Positions 10,366 through 19,042 of a stretch of 64,000 nt of DNA are shown here, piece after piece (the first letter of the stretch is position 1; each line of letters opens with the position of its first letter). The translations under genes were made by a program, and so were the position numbers. The notes beneath the pieces were generated by a model. It was given only the letters and a program-made list of their open reading frames with translations, had not been told where the DNA came from and ran no database searches. This stretch comes from Shewanella glacialipiscicola (GTDB lineage: Bacteria; Pseudomonadota; Gammaproteobacteria; Enterobacterales; Shewanellaceae), in assembly GCF_023283485.1 (NCBI RefSeq), contig NZ_JAKILU010000018.1:16954-80953 (forward strand). The letters run 5' to 3'.

Positions 10366-10540
10366 TTAACTCTACAGAGGTAGTTTTGCGTTATCAAAAC
10401 AAGTTTGCGACCACTAACTAATAGTGGGCTATTAGTAGCAAAGTTAACGCAGATAAAGGGAAAAATAACCTGTAGAACCTCAGAGTTTATCCCGAGTTAA
10501 CGAATAAAAGCTCCTCAACTTCTTGAGGAGCTTTTATTCT
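10366..10540 (+). ncRNA. Candidate structured small RNA ending in a terminator
   Basis: No ORF covers 9989-10584. Within it, TTAACTC at 10366-10372 can pair with GAGTTAA at 10494-10500. This encloses three short hairpins: GTTTTG/CAAAAC (10383-10400), CCACTA/TAGTGG (10411-10427) and GCTA/TAGC (10428-10439). The closing stem is followed within a few bases by a strong terminator. A multibranched fold ending in a terminator is the usual form of a small RNA, but no promoter is obvious and the strand is a guess. The remainder of the gap (9989-10365) is AT-rich and shows nothing definite. Confidence 0.35.
10504..10537. terminator. Bidirectional terminator between the chemoreceptor and ansB
   Basis: Stem AATAAAAGCTCCTCAA / TTGAGGAGCTTTTATT with a four-base CTTC loop. 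It lies downstream of the asparaginase stop at 10585 on the minus strand and also ends the candidate RNA on the plus strand. The tail is TTTTATT in both directions. Confidence 0.85.
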
Positions 10541-10584
10541 CACGGCCAAATAACTAACATAAACCATTGAAAATTAATTATTAT

Positions 10585-11643
10585 TTAAAACTGCTGAAAC
10601 CAACGTTGGATCTGCTGTGGATCTTTGCTTTGCGTTAAAGACAACATCAATAAAATTCTAGATTTTTGCGGATTAAGATTACCCGATGCCACAAAACCAT
10701 ATTTAATATCATCTATCTCAGCATCCAGCGTGGTGGCTCCTGTGGGTACTCGGCTAGAACGCACTACTAACACACCTTTTTGACTCGCCTTTGCTAACGT
10801 ATCAAATATTGATTGGTACATATTTCCGTTACCCACACCCGCACTGACAATACCGTCAAAACCTGCTTCAACCATGGCTATGGCAGGTAAATCACTGGCG
10901 TTAGCATAGTTATAAACGATGCCAACCTGTGGTAATTTATCAAGTTTACTAACATCAAAAGGCGTTTGAGTTGTATGTTGGCGCTCAGTTTTGCCCATGT
11001 ATTCAATCTTGCTATTATGGATAACGCCAAGCGGACCAAAGTTAGGCGCAGCAAAGGTGTGTACTCCTGTGGTATTGGTCTTAGTGACGTCGCGAGCGTT
11101 AAGCACCATATCGTTCATCACCACTAGTACACCTCGACCTTTCGATTCTAGGTTAGCAGCAGTCGCAACGGCATTATACAAATTCATCGGACCATCGGCA
11201 CTCATAGCAGTTGATGGACGCATTGCGCCAACCAGCACTACGGGCTTGTCACTTTTCACGGTGAGATTTAAAAAATAAGCCGTTTCTTCTAAAGTATCGG
11301 TGCCGTGGGTAATGACTATGCCATCAACATCTTTGTCAGCCAGTAAAATATTGATCCGCTTAGCAAGCGCAAGCCACACTTTATCGTTCATGTCCTGTGA
11401 ACCGATTTTAACCAGCTGTTCACCTTGAATATCCGCAAGTTGCTTTATTTCAGGTACGGCTACAATTAAACTATTAACACCCACTTCTCCCGCCTGATAA
11501 TTAGATCCTGTCGCCGATTGGCCTACTCCCGCAATAGTGCCTCCTGTGGCAATAATACGTACCTGTGGCAGTGCCTGCGCCGCAGATGAGAGAAATAACC
11601 CTAAGCTGATGGAAAGTAAAATCTTACGCATCGAAACATTCAT
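10585..11643 (-). CDS. ansB: L-asparaginase, type II (periplasmic)
   Basis: 352 residues. It hydrolyses L-asparagine to L-aspartate and ammonia. A signal peptide at 1-24 (MRKILLSISLGLFLSSAAQA) marks the type II, exported form. The first catalytic threonine is in ATGGTIAGVG (around Thr34/Thr37), and the second signature ITHGTDTLEETAYF holds the Thr-Asp pair near 115-116. AAGGATA precedes the ATG at 11643; the second in-frame Met, four codons later, is less well placed. Divergent from aspA, and upstream is a good CRP-type site at 11705-11720. The context suggests it feeds aspartate to the aspA-dcuA-frd block. This fits the E. coli enzyme, which is known to be induced anaerobically with CRP and FNR. 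Confidence 0.95.
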   Translation of the reverse strand: MNVSMRKILLSISLGLFLSSAAQALPQVRIIATGGTIAGVGQSATGSNYQAGEVGVNSLIVAVPEIKQLADIQGEQLVKIGSQDMNDKVWLALAKRINILLADKDVDGIVITHGTDTLEETAYFLNLTVKSDKPVVLVGAMRPSTAMSADGPMNLYNAVATAANLESKGRGVLVVMNDMVLNARDVTKTNTTGVHTFAAPNFGPLGVIHNSKIEYMGKTERQHTTQTPFDVSKLDKLPQVGIVYNYANASDLPAIAMVEAGFDGIVSAGVGNGNMYQSIFDTLAKASQKGVLVVRSSRVPTGATTLDAEIDDIKYGFVASGNLNPQKSRILLMLSLTQSKDPQQIQRWFQQF

Positions 11644-11704
11644 GCTTATATCCTTTTATTAATAGTAAACTCAGCCATAGTGTGCACCATTATTTATACC
11701 TTAC

Positions 11705-11720
11705 AGTGACAACCCTCACT
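11705..11720 (-). promoter_or_regulatory. Candidate CRP-binding site upstream of ansB
   Basis: AGTGACAACCCTCACT matches the CRP pattern TGTGA-N6-TCACA at eight of ten arm positions with perfect spacing and symmetry. It lies 62-77 bases upstream of the ansB start, a distance that suits an activating site near -41. The rest of the 11644-12203 gap is AT-rich. A weaker half-match (AGTGATCTCTATCCTA, 12023-12038) lies on the aspA side. I see no convincing FNR palindrome. Confidence 0.6.
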
Positions 11721-12203
11721 AATAATAAACAATACAAGATGGTATTAATAAATTTAATTATTTTAAACAGAACGTCATCCACTCATTTAAATAAGTTTAA
11801 TTAAGATTAATAATAAGACGGCATGGTTATACGCGCTCATAATAACTTAAATTCAGCATAATTAATTTAGCATCTAATACGTCTTAATATATACACCTTT
11901 AGATTGTTAACAAAGTAACATTTTTTTATCCGGATTGTATCAAAAAGTAACGAGTCACACTCTGTCATCGAATTGAGATGCCTCTCTAACAAACAAAACA
12001 AATAACCTATTTCAACGAGTTAAGTGATCTCTATCCTAATTATCCTGCGCTTAAAGGGTTAAGATTTGTATCGATAGTCAAGGAGACGATTCTCCTTCAT
12101 GTTTTCGGTATTATTTTTAATGTGTTGAGCATACTGATATACACATCTAAAAATTAATACTCGAAGATATATCTTACTATTAACTGGATTGGATAGGATC
12201 GAA

Positions 12204-13646
12204 ATGAAAGATACTAATAGCGTACGGATCGAAGAAGATCTATTGGGTACTAAAGAAGTTTCCAATGAATTTTATTACGGCATACATACATTACGTGCCA
12301 TCGAAAACTTTAAGCTGAGTAATCAAAAAATTTCCGATGTACCTGAATTAGTTCGTGGCATGATGCTAACTAAAAAAGCGGCTGCCATGGCAAATAGCGA
12401 ATTAGGCGCAATAAGTCCTGAGATCGCTGACAAAATAATTGAAGCGTGCGATCTGATACTGACAACGGGCCGATTTGTTGATCAATTTCCGGTCGATGTC
12501 TATCAAGGCGGAGCTGGCACTTCAGTCAACATGAATACCAACGAGGTATTAGCCAACGTTGCACTGGAGATCATGGGTCTAGAAAAAGGCCGTTACGATG
12601 TCATCAACCCAAATGATCACGTCAACAAGTGTCAATCGACCAACGACGCCTATCCAACGGGTTTCCGTATTGCGGTCATCAACAGCACCGATATCCTGCT
12701 AGATACATTAACTGACCTTATCGCTGCTTTCGAAACTAAAGCCACAGAGTTTAAAACGATCTTAAAGATGGGCCGTACCCAGCTACAAGATGCAGTGCCT
12801 ATGACATTAGGCCAAGAGTTTCATGCCTTTGCGGTCACGTTACGAGAAGAAATTAAATCTATCACGCGTTGCCAAGAATTATTGTTAGAAGTGAACTTAG
12901 GTGCTACTGCCATTGGTACGGGTCTTAATACGCCAGAGGGATATTCCTCACTGGCCATTAAACGTCTGGCAGAAATTACTGGCCGTGCTTATGTACCGGC
13001 TGAAGATTTAATCGAGGCCACGTCAGATTGCGGTGCCTACGTTATGTTGCACAGTGCGATTAAACGTATGGCGATTAAAATGTCCAAAATTTGTAACGAC
13101 CTACGCCTACTGTCATCAGGTCCACGCACGGGCCTTAAAGAAATTAATCTTCCTGAACTGCAAGCGGGTTCATCCATCATGCCTGCCAAGGTTAACCCTG
13201 TGATCCCAGAGGTGGTGAATCAGGTTGCCTTCAAGATTGTCGGCAACGACATCACGATTACTATGGCCGCCGAAGCGGGTCAGTTACAGCTAAACGTGAT
13301 GGAGCCTGTGATTGGCCAAGCAATGTTTGAGTCACTCAGTTTAATGGGTAATGCCTGTATCGCCCTGCGCGAAAAATGCGTTGAAGGCATCACCGCCAAC
13401 CCAGAAATCTGTATGAATCATGTGCTCAATTCTATCGGTATCGTGACCTACCTTAACCCGTACATCGGCCACCATGAAGGTGACATCATCGGCAAGATTT
13501 GCGCCCAAACGGGTAAAAATGTCCGTGAAGTGGTACTTGAGCGCGGCTTGTTAACAGTTGAAGAACTGGATGACATCCTCTCAGTTGAAAACCTGATGCA
13601 TCCTAAATATCAGCCGAAGAAAAATACCAGCAAAAACAAAGTGTAA
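12204..13646 (+). CDS. aspA: Aspartate ammonia-lyase (aspartase)
   Basis: 480 residues. It catalyses the reversible conversion of L-aspartate to fumarate and ammonia in the cytosol, as a tetramer of the fumarase/aspartase superfamily. The start [20 protein letters not shown] is typical of aspartases. The superfamily SS-loop signature [15 protein letters not shown] lies near residue 322, and [15 protein letters not shown] and [13 protein letters not shown] are also present. ATG 12204 has AGGA five bases upstream; a TTG 15 bases earlier is in frame but less likely. It heads the aspA-dcuA-frdCAB-porin series on the plus strand, which implies that its fumarate product supplies the reductase. Confidence 0.96.
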   Translation: MKDTNSVRIEEDLLGTKEVSNEFYYGIHTLRAIENFKLSNQKISDVPELVRGMMLTKKAAAMANSELGAISPEIADKIIEACDLILTTGRFVDQFPVDVYQGGAGTSVNMNTNEVLANVALEIMGLEKGRYDVINPNDHVNKCQSTNDAYPTGFRIAVINSTDILLDTLTDLIAAFETKATEFKTILKMGRTQLQDAVPMTLGQEFHAFAVTLREEIKSITRCQELLLEVNLGATAIGTGLNTPEGYSSLAIKRLAEITGRAYVPAEDLIEATSDCGAYVMLHSAIKRMAIKMSKICNDLRLLSSGPRTGLKEINLPELQAGSSIMPAKVNPVIPEVVNQVAFKIVGNDITITMAAEAGQLQLNVMEPVIGQAMFESLSLMGNACIALREKCVEGITANPEICMNHVLNSIGIVTYLNPYIGHHEGDIIGKICAQTGKNVREVVLERGLLTVEELDDILSVENLMHPKYQPKKNTSKNKV

Positions 13647-13653
13647 CTAGGTG

Positions 13654-13678
13654 GGGCTGGGGGAAGACTCCCCAGCCC
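13654..13678 (+). other. GC-rich intercistronic hairpin between aspA and dcuA
   Basis: GGGCTGGGG (13654-13662) pairs perfectly with CCCCAGCCC (13670-13678) over a short loop. No T-run follows. It is more likely an mRNA-stabilising or partial read-through element than a full terminator. Confidence 0.6.
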
Positions 13679-13762
13679 AAACTCAATAATTCAACAATAA
13701 GCCTATGCACAATTGACACTGAACTAGGCTATGGCAATTAAAAACAAAAAAGAGTTAACACT

Positions 13763-15064
13763 ATGATTATATTAGAGATAGCAATTGTGCTCGGGGCGAT
13801 TTATCTAGGTGCTAGGATGGGTAGCATGGGTGTCGGCTTTGCGGGTGGTGTTGGAGTATTGATACTGACCGCAGGACTAGGACTCAAACCGGGTAATATC
13901 CCCATTGATGTGATCCTCATCATTATGTCAGTAATCACCGCCATTGCAGCTATGCAAGTGTCGGGTGGGATGGATTACTTAGTGTCACTGGCTGAAAAAT
14001 TATTACGTAAACATCCAAAACAAATCACCTTTTTGGCCCCCGTTGTGACTTACTTCATGACACTCTTTGCGGGTACTGGCCACACCGCATTCTCCACCTT
14101 ACCTGTTATTGCCGAAGTCGCAAAAGAACAAGGTATTCGTCCTTCTCGTCCTTTATCTATCGCCGTAGTCGCCTCACAGGTCGCTATTACTGCCTCACCC
14201 ATTTCAGCAGCGGTAGTGTTCTTCTCTGGCATCTTAGATCCCTTTGGTGTCGATTACTTAGTGCTGTTAGCCGTATGTATTCCATCAACTTTTCTTGCCT
14301 GTATGGTTGGGGCTGTTGTCGCTAATTTAATGGGCAAAGAGCTTGCTGACGATCCAATCTATCAAGATCGCTTGGCTAAGGGTTTAGTTAAAAAGCGCGG
14401 TACAACCCAGATCACCATTAAACCAGGTGCCAAGCGTTCAGTAATGATTTTCCTTATGGCGATTGCGGCTGTGATGGTTTATGCCACTGCAATTTCTGAC
14501 AAAGTAGGATTAATTGTTAACCCAGTTCTACCACGCGATGCCGCCATTATGGTGTTGATGCTGACAGCTGCTGCGGCTATCACCATTTTTTGTAAATTAG
14601 ACGCAAGCGAAATCTCCAATGCCGGCACCTTTAAATCAGGTATGTCCGCCTGTGTTTGTGTATTAGGTGTGGCTTGGTTGGGTGATACTTTTGTTTCTAA
14701 TCATATTAATGAAATCAAAGACCTTGCTGGTAACTTACTGCAAAGTCAGCCTTGGTTATTATCGGTCACCCTGTTCTTTGCTTCTATGTTGCTCTATTCA
14801 CAGGGCGCGACGACTAAAGCACTGATGCCTGCAGCATTAGCGATTGGCGTGAGTCCTTTAACTGCAGTGGCCTCTTTTGCCGCAGTAAGTGCCTTGTTCG
14901 TATTGCCGACTTACCCTACGTTACTCGCCGCGGTTGAGATGGATGATACCGGCTCAACTCGAATTGGTAAGGCGGTATTTAACCATCCTTTCCTTATTCC
15001 GGGCGTCGTGACGATTGCTACCAGTGTGGCATTAGCGTTCCTATTTGGCGGCATGATGTTATAG
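13763..15064 (+). CDS. dcuA: Anaerobic C4-dicarboxylate transporter, DcuA/DcuB family
   Basis: 433 residues with about ten to twelve hydrophobic helices and the family opening EIAIVLGAIYLGARMGSMGVGFAGG. Internal motifs include SGGMDYLVSLAEKLLRKHPK, FAGTGHTAF and ITASPISAAVVF. The N-terminal half resembles DcuA more than DcuB. Known members exchange fumarate, malate or aspartate for succinate across the inner membrane during anaerobic growth. Its position between aspartase and fumarate reductase fits an aspartate or fumarate uptake / succinate export role. The choice of DcuA over DcuB is by resemblance only. Confidence 0.93.
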   Translation: MIILEIAIVLGAIYLGARMGSMGVGFAGGVGVLILTAGLGLKPGNIPIDVILIIMSVITAIAAMQVSGGMDYLVSLAEKLLRKHPKQITFLAPVVTYFMTLFAGTGHTAFSTLPVIAEVAKEQGIRPSRPLSIAVVASQVAITASPISAAVVFFSGILDPFGVDYLVLLAVCIPSTFLACMVGAVVANLMGKELADDPIYQDRLAKGLVKKRGTTQITIKPGAKRSVMIFLMAIAAVMVYATAISDKVGLIVNPVLPRDAAIMVLMLTAAAAITIFCKLDASEISNAGTFKSGMSACVCVLGVAWLGDTFVSNHINEIKDLAGNLLQSQPWLLSVTLFFASMLLYSQGATTKALMPAALAIGVSPLTAVASFAAVSALFVLPTYPTLLAAVEMDDTGSTRIGKAVFNHPFLIPGVVTIATSVALAFLFGGMML

Positions 15065-15087
15065 CGCCATATTCCCTAACGTTATCC

Positions 15088-15118
15088 GAGGGTGATGCTA
15101 ATAAATGGCTTAGCCCTC
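15088..15118 (+). other. Intercistronic hairpin between dcuA and frdC
   Basis: GCTAA and TTAGC pair around a short loop, and GAGG/CCTC extend the stem across a bulge. It is weak and has no T-run. It is listed because each gap of this operon carries such a structure. Confidence 0.35.
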
Positions 15119-15201
15119 TTATTTTAATCTGTATTTCAAGGGGTAGTTTGGTGTAGTGCAGACGCATCCACACTATGACAAACCTAGTAAGGAGTGAATT
15201 A

Positions 15202-15927
15202 ATGTCAGCGAAAACGCGTGTTCCTACCGCCATTAATGGTGGGCCGTATGGGCAAGCTTGGTCGGCTAAAGCAGACTGCTTACAAAGTGTGACTGGGCTT
15301 ATATTGGGTATTTTTCTTTTATTTCATATGCATTTTGAGGCGAGCATTTTATTAGGGAAAGAAACCTTCTTTCACATGGTGCAATTCTTAGAAGGCAGCA
15401 TGTTTAGCTCGACTGATCATGGCTTCCCGATTGTAACCAAGATCATTTCAGTGATTATGCTCGTGATTGTTGCGGTACATGCCGCCACAGCATTACGCCG
15501 CTTTCCCACACAACTGGGCCAATGGCGCGCAATGCGTGGCTTCATGTCGAGTATCAAACATAAAGATACCCAATTATGGTTCTGGCAGATGATTACTGGG
15601 TTTTTACTCTTTTTCTTAGTGTCAGCCCACCTTGCAACCATGATTTTAAACCCAGAGATTGGCCCTCACCTTTCGGCTGAACGGGTTTACCACGATAACG
15701 CTTGGCTCTTATACGTGGTGTTTCTACCAATCGTTTTATTCCACGGCATCGTTGGCTTATATCGAGTGATCTTAAAATGGGGTGTGAGCAGTAACCGCCC
15801 ACTTATCCGCACCATCGCCCATGTATTGATCGTCTATTTATTATGCTTAGGCACATTAAGCCTAGTGACCTATATCAATATTGGTATGGAATTAGTATTG
15901 CCGGTGCAACCGTTTATTCCCAATTAA
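15202..15927 (+). CDS. frdC: Fumarate reductase diheme cytochrome b membrane subunit
   Basis: 241 residues, five membrane helices, of the Wolinella succinogenes QFR type. It anchors FrdAB and oxidises menaquinol. The expected four heme ligands are visible: His42 (FLLFHMHFEAS), His93 (IVAVHAATALR), His143 (LVSAHLATM) and His181 (VLFHGIVGLYR). Glu64 aligns with the Wolinella quinol-site Glu66. The position matching Wolinella Glu180 (two before the last His) is Leu179 here, so the proton-transfer glutamate described for that enzyme appears to be missing. The start at 15202 has AAGGAG before it; an ATG at 15175 is in frame but has no ribosome site. frdA follows after 157 bases. Confidence 0.95.
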   Translation: MSAKTRVPTAINGGPYGQAWSAKADCLQSVTGLILGIFLLFHMHFEASILLGKETFFHMVQFLEGSMFSSTDHGFPIVTKIISVIMLVIVAVHAATALRRFPTQLGQWRAMRGFMSSIKHKDTQLWFWQMITGFLLFFLVSAHLATMILNPEIGPHLSAERVYHDNAWLLYVVFLPIVLFHGIVGLYRVILKWGVSSNRPLIRTIAHVLIVYLLCLGTLSLVTYINIGMELVLPVQPFIPN

Positions 15928-15994
15928 TAACAACAGACAAGCTAGCGCTATCGGCGCACCTAGCCTGTAGAGCAACACAAACAATATACGGATC

Positions 15995-16033
15995 CTCCTC
16001 GATACATAGTTGCAGCGCATCTATACCGAGGAG
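15995..16033 (+). other. Intercistronic hairpin between frdC and frdA
   Basis: CTCCTCG (15995-16001) pairs with CGAGGAG (16027-16033), and the inner ATAG/CTAT can extend the stem. The gap of about 157 bases has no convincing gene. The structure has no T-run and lies just upstream of the frdA ribosome site. Confidence 0.55.
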
Positions 16034-16084
16034 CGCAATGATAAATCTATGAATGTTATCTAGATAATTAGATAAGGAGCTCAT

Positions 16085-18094
16085 TTGAAACTTATTTATA
16101 CTGACTCATTAGTGATTGGCGCCGGACTCGCGGGCCTTAGAGTCGCCATTGCCACCAAAGAACGCGGACTCGATACCTTAGTGCTATCGTTAATTCCCGC
16201 AAAACGTTCACATTCAGCTGCTGCACAAGGCGGTATGCAAGCCAGCCTTGGTAACACAGTTAAAGGCATGGGCGACAACGAAGATGTGCATTTCCAAGAC
16301 ACAGTAAAAGGCTCCGACTGGGGCTGCGACCAAGATGTAGCGCGCATGTTTACACACTGCGCGCCTAAAGCGATTCGCGAACTCACCAACTGGGGCGTGC
16401 CTTGGTCCAGGATTTCTGCCGGCCCGCGTGAAGTCATCATGAACGCGCAAAAAGTCACCCTCAATGAAGCTGAAGAAGCTCACGGCCTGATTAATGCCCG
16501 AGACTTTGGCGGCACCAAGAAATGGCGTACTTGTTATACCGCCGATGGCACAGGCCACTCTTTACTGTATGCGGTCGATAACCAAGCCATATCAATGGGT
16601 ATTCCAGTACACGAGCGGATTGAAGCGCTGTCGCTAATCCATGACGGTAAGCGTTGCCATGGCGTAATCGCACGCTGCTTAATCACCGGCGAGCTACGTG
16701 CTTATGTGGCTAAATCCACCACAATCGCCACCGGTGGTTACGGCAAAATTTATGAAATATCCACCAACGCCACTATCTGCGAAGGTATTGGTCAAGCATT
16801 AGCACTCGACACCGGCGTTGCCACTTTAGGCAACATGGAAGCGGTGCAGTTCCACCCTACCGCCATCGTGCCAGCGGGTATTTTAACCACTGAAGGGTGT
16901 CGTGGTGATGGCGGTATTTTACGTGATAAAGACGGTCACCGCTTTATGCCAGATTACGAACCAGAGAAAAAAGAACTTGCCTCCCGTGATGTGGTCTCGC
17001 GCCGCATGACAGAGCACATGCGTAAAGGTAAAGGCGTTGACAGCCCTTACGGCCCGCATCTATGGCTAGATATCACCCTGTTAGGCCGCGAGCATATCGA
17101 AACCAACTTGCGCGAAGTGAAAGAGATTTGTGAGTATTTTCTGGGTATCGACCCCTGTAAAGATTGGATCCCAGTAAGACCTACCCAGCATTATTCTATG
17201 GGCGGCGTACGCACCAATGCCACTGGCGAAAGCCCACAGCTCAAAGGATTGTTCAGTGTCGGCGAAGCGGCCTGTTGGGACATGCACGGCTTTAACCGCC
17301 TAGGTGGTAACTCGGTCGCTGAAACAGTCGTTGGCGGCATGATTATTGGTAAATATGTTGCTGATTTTTGTGAGCAAAACAGCCTAGAAATCGATACTGC
17401 CCTCACGCAGAAATGTATCGATAAATTACAGGCAGAAATTGATCATCTTATTGATGGCGACGGCAAAGAAAATCCTTTTGAAATCAAGATTGAAATGCAA
17501 CGTATTATGATGAATTACGTCGGCATTTTCCGTAACGGACCCGAATTAGAAAAATCCATCAAAGAGCTTAAAGCATTACTCGTACGATCTAAGAATCTGG
17601 GTCTCAAATGTAAAAAACGTCACTCAAACCCAGAGTTAGTTGAAGCACTGCGCGTCAGCCGTATGTTAAGAGTCGCCTTAACTGTTGCCTGCGGCGCTGC
17701 CGCTCGGACAGAAAGTCGCGGCGCCCATTCACGGGAAGATTATCCACAACGCAACGATAAAGATTGGCTTAACCGTACGCTAGCAACTTGGCCAGACGCC
17801 GAGTCACTAGAGCCAGTATTGCGTTACGAAGCACTCGATGTAATGAAAATGGAATTACCACCGGGATACCGAGGCTATGGTAACGATAACACCATCCCTC
17901 ACCCAGACACGGAAAAGCGCGTGCAACAGATCAATGAAGTGATCGCAAGCTTAGGCGACAACCCTGATAGACACACGCTTCAGCACGCATTGATGCCATT
18001 TGAGTTGCCAAGCCATCTGCAACCTCGCAATGAGCGTCTCACTGATACTTTAAAAACCATGCCATCTCAACCGGTAGGAAACAAACCATTATGA
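16085..18094 (+). CDS. frdA: Fumarate reductase flavoprotein subunit
   Basis: 669 residues, close to Wolinella FrdA. It reduces fumarate to succinate at a covalently bound FAD on the cytoplasmic side. The N-terminal nucleotide fold is [14 protein letters not shown]. His43, in [13 protein letters not shown], is the expected FAD attachment residue. Substrate-site features include [11 protein letters not shown], the Arg-rich SRDVVSRRM, and [11 protein letters not shown] near 363. The start codon is TTG: GATAAGGAG lies seven bases before it and no ATG is nearby. It ends in ATGA overlap with frdB. Encoded after the cytochrome b gene, in the C-A-B order. Confidence 0.96.
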   Translation: MKLIYTDSLVIGAGLAGLRVAIATKERGLDTLVLSLIPAKRSHSAAAQGGMQASLGNTVKGMGDNEDVHFQDTVKGSDWGCDQDVARMFTHCAPKAIRELTNWGVPWSRISAGPREVIMNAQKVTLNEAEEAHGLINARDFGGTKKWRTCYTADGTGHSLLYAVDNQAISMGIPVHERIEALSLIHDGKRCHGVIARCLITGELRAYVAKSTTIATGGYGKIYEISTNATICEGIGQALALDTGVATLGNMEAVQFHPTAIVPAGILTTEGCRGDGGILRDKDGHRFMPDYEPEKKELASRDVVSRRMTEHMRKGKGVDSPYGPHLWLDITLLGREHIETNLREVKEICEYFLGIDPCKDWIPVRPTQHYSMGGVRTNATGESPQLKGLFSVGEAACWDMHGFNRLGGNSVAETVVGGMIIGKYVADFCEQNSLEIDTALTQKCIDKLQAEIDHLIDGDGKENPFEIKIEMQRIMMNYVGIFRNGPELEKSIKELKALLVRSKNLGLKCKKRHSNPELVEALRVSRMLRVALTVACGAAARTESRGAHSREDYPQRNDKDWLNRTLATWPDAESLEPVLRYEALDVMKMELPPGYRGYGNDNTIPHPDTEKRVQQINEVIASLGDNPDRHTLQHALMPFELPSHLQPRNERLTDTLKTMPSQPVGNKPL

Positions 18095-18816
18095 GCCGTC
18101 AAATCAGCTTTAATATCTTCCGTTACGATCCACAAGATGGCCAAGACAAGCCGAAAATGGAACGTTATCAGTTGACTGAAACACCCGGTATGACAGTGTT
18201 TATTGCACTTAATCAACTGCGTGAACAACAAGATCCCTCATTGCAATTCGACTTTGTTTGCCGCGCGGGTATTTGTGGCAGTTGCGCCATGGTCATCAAT
18301 GGTTTCCCAACCCTTGCCTGTCGCACGCTAACGGCAAATTACCCCGATGGTGAAATCACTTTAATGCCATTACCTGGCTTTGAGCTGATTGGTGACTTAT
18401 CCGTTAACACGGGTAAATTTATGCGTGAATTAGCCGAACGATTAAAGCTATGGCTGCATCCTAAAGCCGATGATCACGACATGCATCGTCTTGAAAACCC
18501 AATGGCTCCCGAAGAAGCTGCACGCATTTATGAGCTAGAACGCTGCGTTGAATGCGGGGTTTGTGTATCTGCCTGCGCCACCAAACAAATGCGCGAGACC
18601 TTTGTCGGTGCGGTTGGCATGATGAAAATTGCTCGCTTCGAAATGGATAGCAGAGACGCTCGTACTGCGGATGATTTTTACCATGTTATCGGTAATCAAG
18701 ACGGCGTATTTGGCTGTATGACATTGCTTGGCTGCCAAGATAATTGCCCCAAAGATTTGCCGCACATGCAACAAATTGCTTACCTACGCCGGAAAATGGC
18801 CGCAACCATACTCTAA
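18091..18816 (+). CDS. frdB: Fumarate reductase iron-sulfur subunit
   Basis: 241 residues. It carries electrons from cytochrome b to FrdA through three clusters, all of whose ligands are present. [2Fe-2S]: Cys57, 62, 65 and 77 ([21 protein letters not shown]). [4Fe-4S]: Cys152, 155 and 158 (CVECGVC) plus Cys219. [3Fe-4S]: Cys162, 209 and 215 ([12 protein letters not shown]). The spacing fits the Wolinella-type enzyme. It overlaps frdA by four bases, so production is coupled. Downstream, a 226-base gap leads to a porin gene on the same strand. Confidence 0.96.
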   Translation: MSRQISFNIFRYDPQDGQDKPKMERYQLTETPGMTVFIALNQLREQQDPSLQFDFVCRAGICGSCAMVINGFPTLACRTLTANYPDGEITLMPLPGFELIGDLSVNTGKFMRELAERLKLWLHPKADDHDMHRLENPMAPEEAARIYELERCVECGVCVSACATKQMRETFVGAVGMMKIARFEMDSRDARTADDFYHVIGNQDGVFGCMTLLGCQDNCPKDLPHMQQIAYLRRKMAATIL

Positions 18817-18908
18817 TGCGAACGCCTTCATCGATCCCGCCACTGGGTGGGATGGGGGAGCATTTTCCAAAATTAGGCTGGCAAAAATTATTTACCAGTA
18901 AAGACATG

Positions 18909-18936
18909 CGGGATCTTTCATTTCAACAAGATCCCG
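18909..18936 (+). other. Intercistronic hairpin between frdB and the porin
   Basis: CGGGATCTT (18909-18917) pairs perfectly with AAGATCCCG (18928-18936) over a ten-base loop. No T-run follows, so it is not a clear terminator. A second smaller stem (ATCCCgCCAC/GTGGgAT) lies about 70 bases before it. Confidence 0.55.
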
Positions 18937-19042
18937 AACCCAGCACAATCAAACGTGCGCATCCTTACTACTATGCAGTACTGCTTTATGGATAACAAAA
19001 CCATTAACAGAGCGTTAGTAGTTGTTATGTAAGGAAATATAA

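Noticed and set aside
12061..12085. FNR-like site before aspA (TTGTATCGATAGTCAA)
   Set aside because: The half-sites are two bases too far apart for the FNR pattern and the cores are wrong.
15843..16052. 69-codon frame across the frdC-frdA gap
   Set aside because: It begins inside frdC in another frame, has no ribosome site, and runs through the intercistronic hairpin.
16096..16558. Open frames on the minus strand of frdA
   Set aside because: Mirror frames of a conserved coding gene; no ribosome sites and no recognisable proteins.
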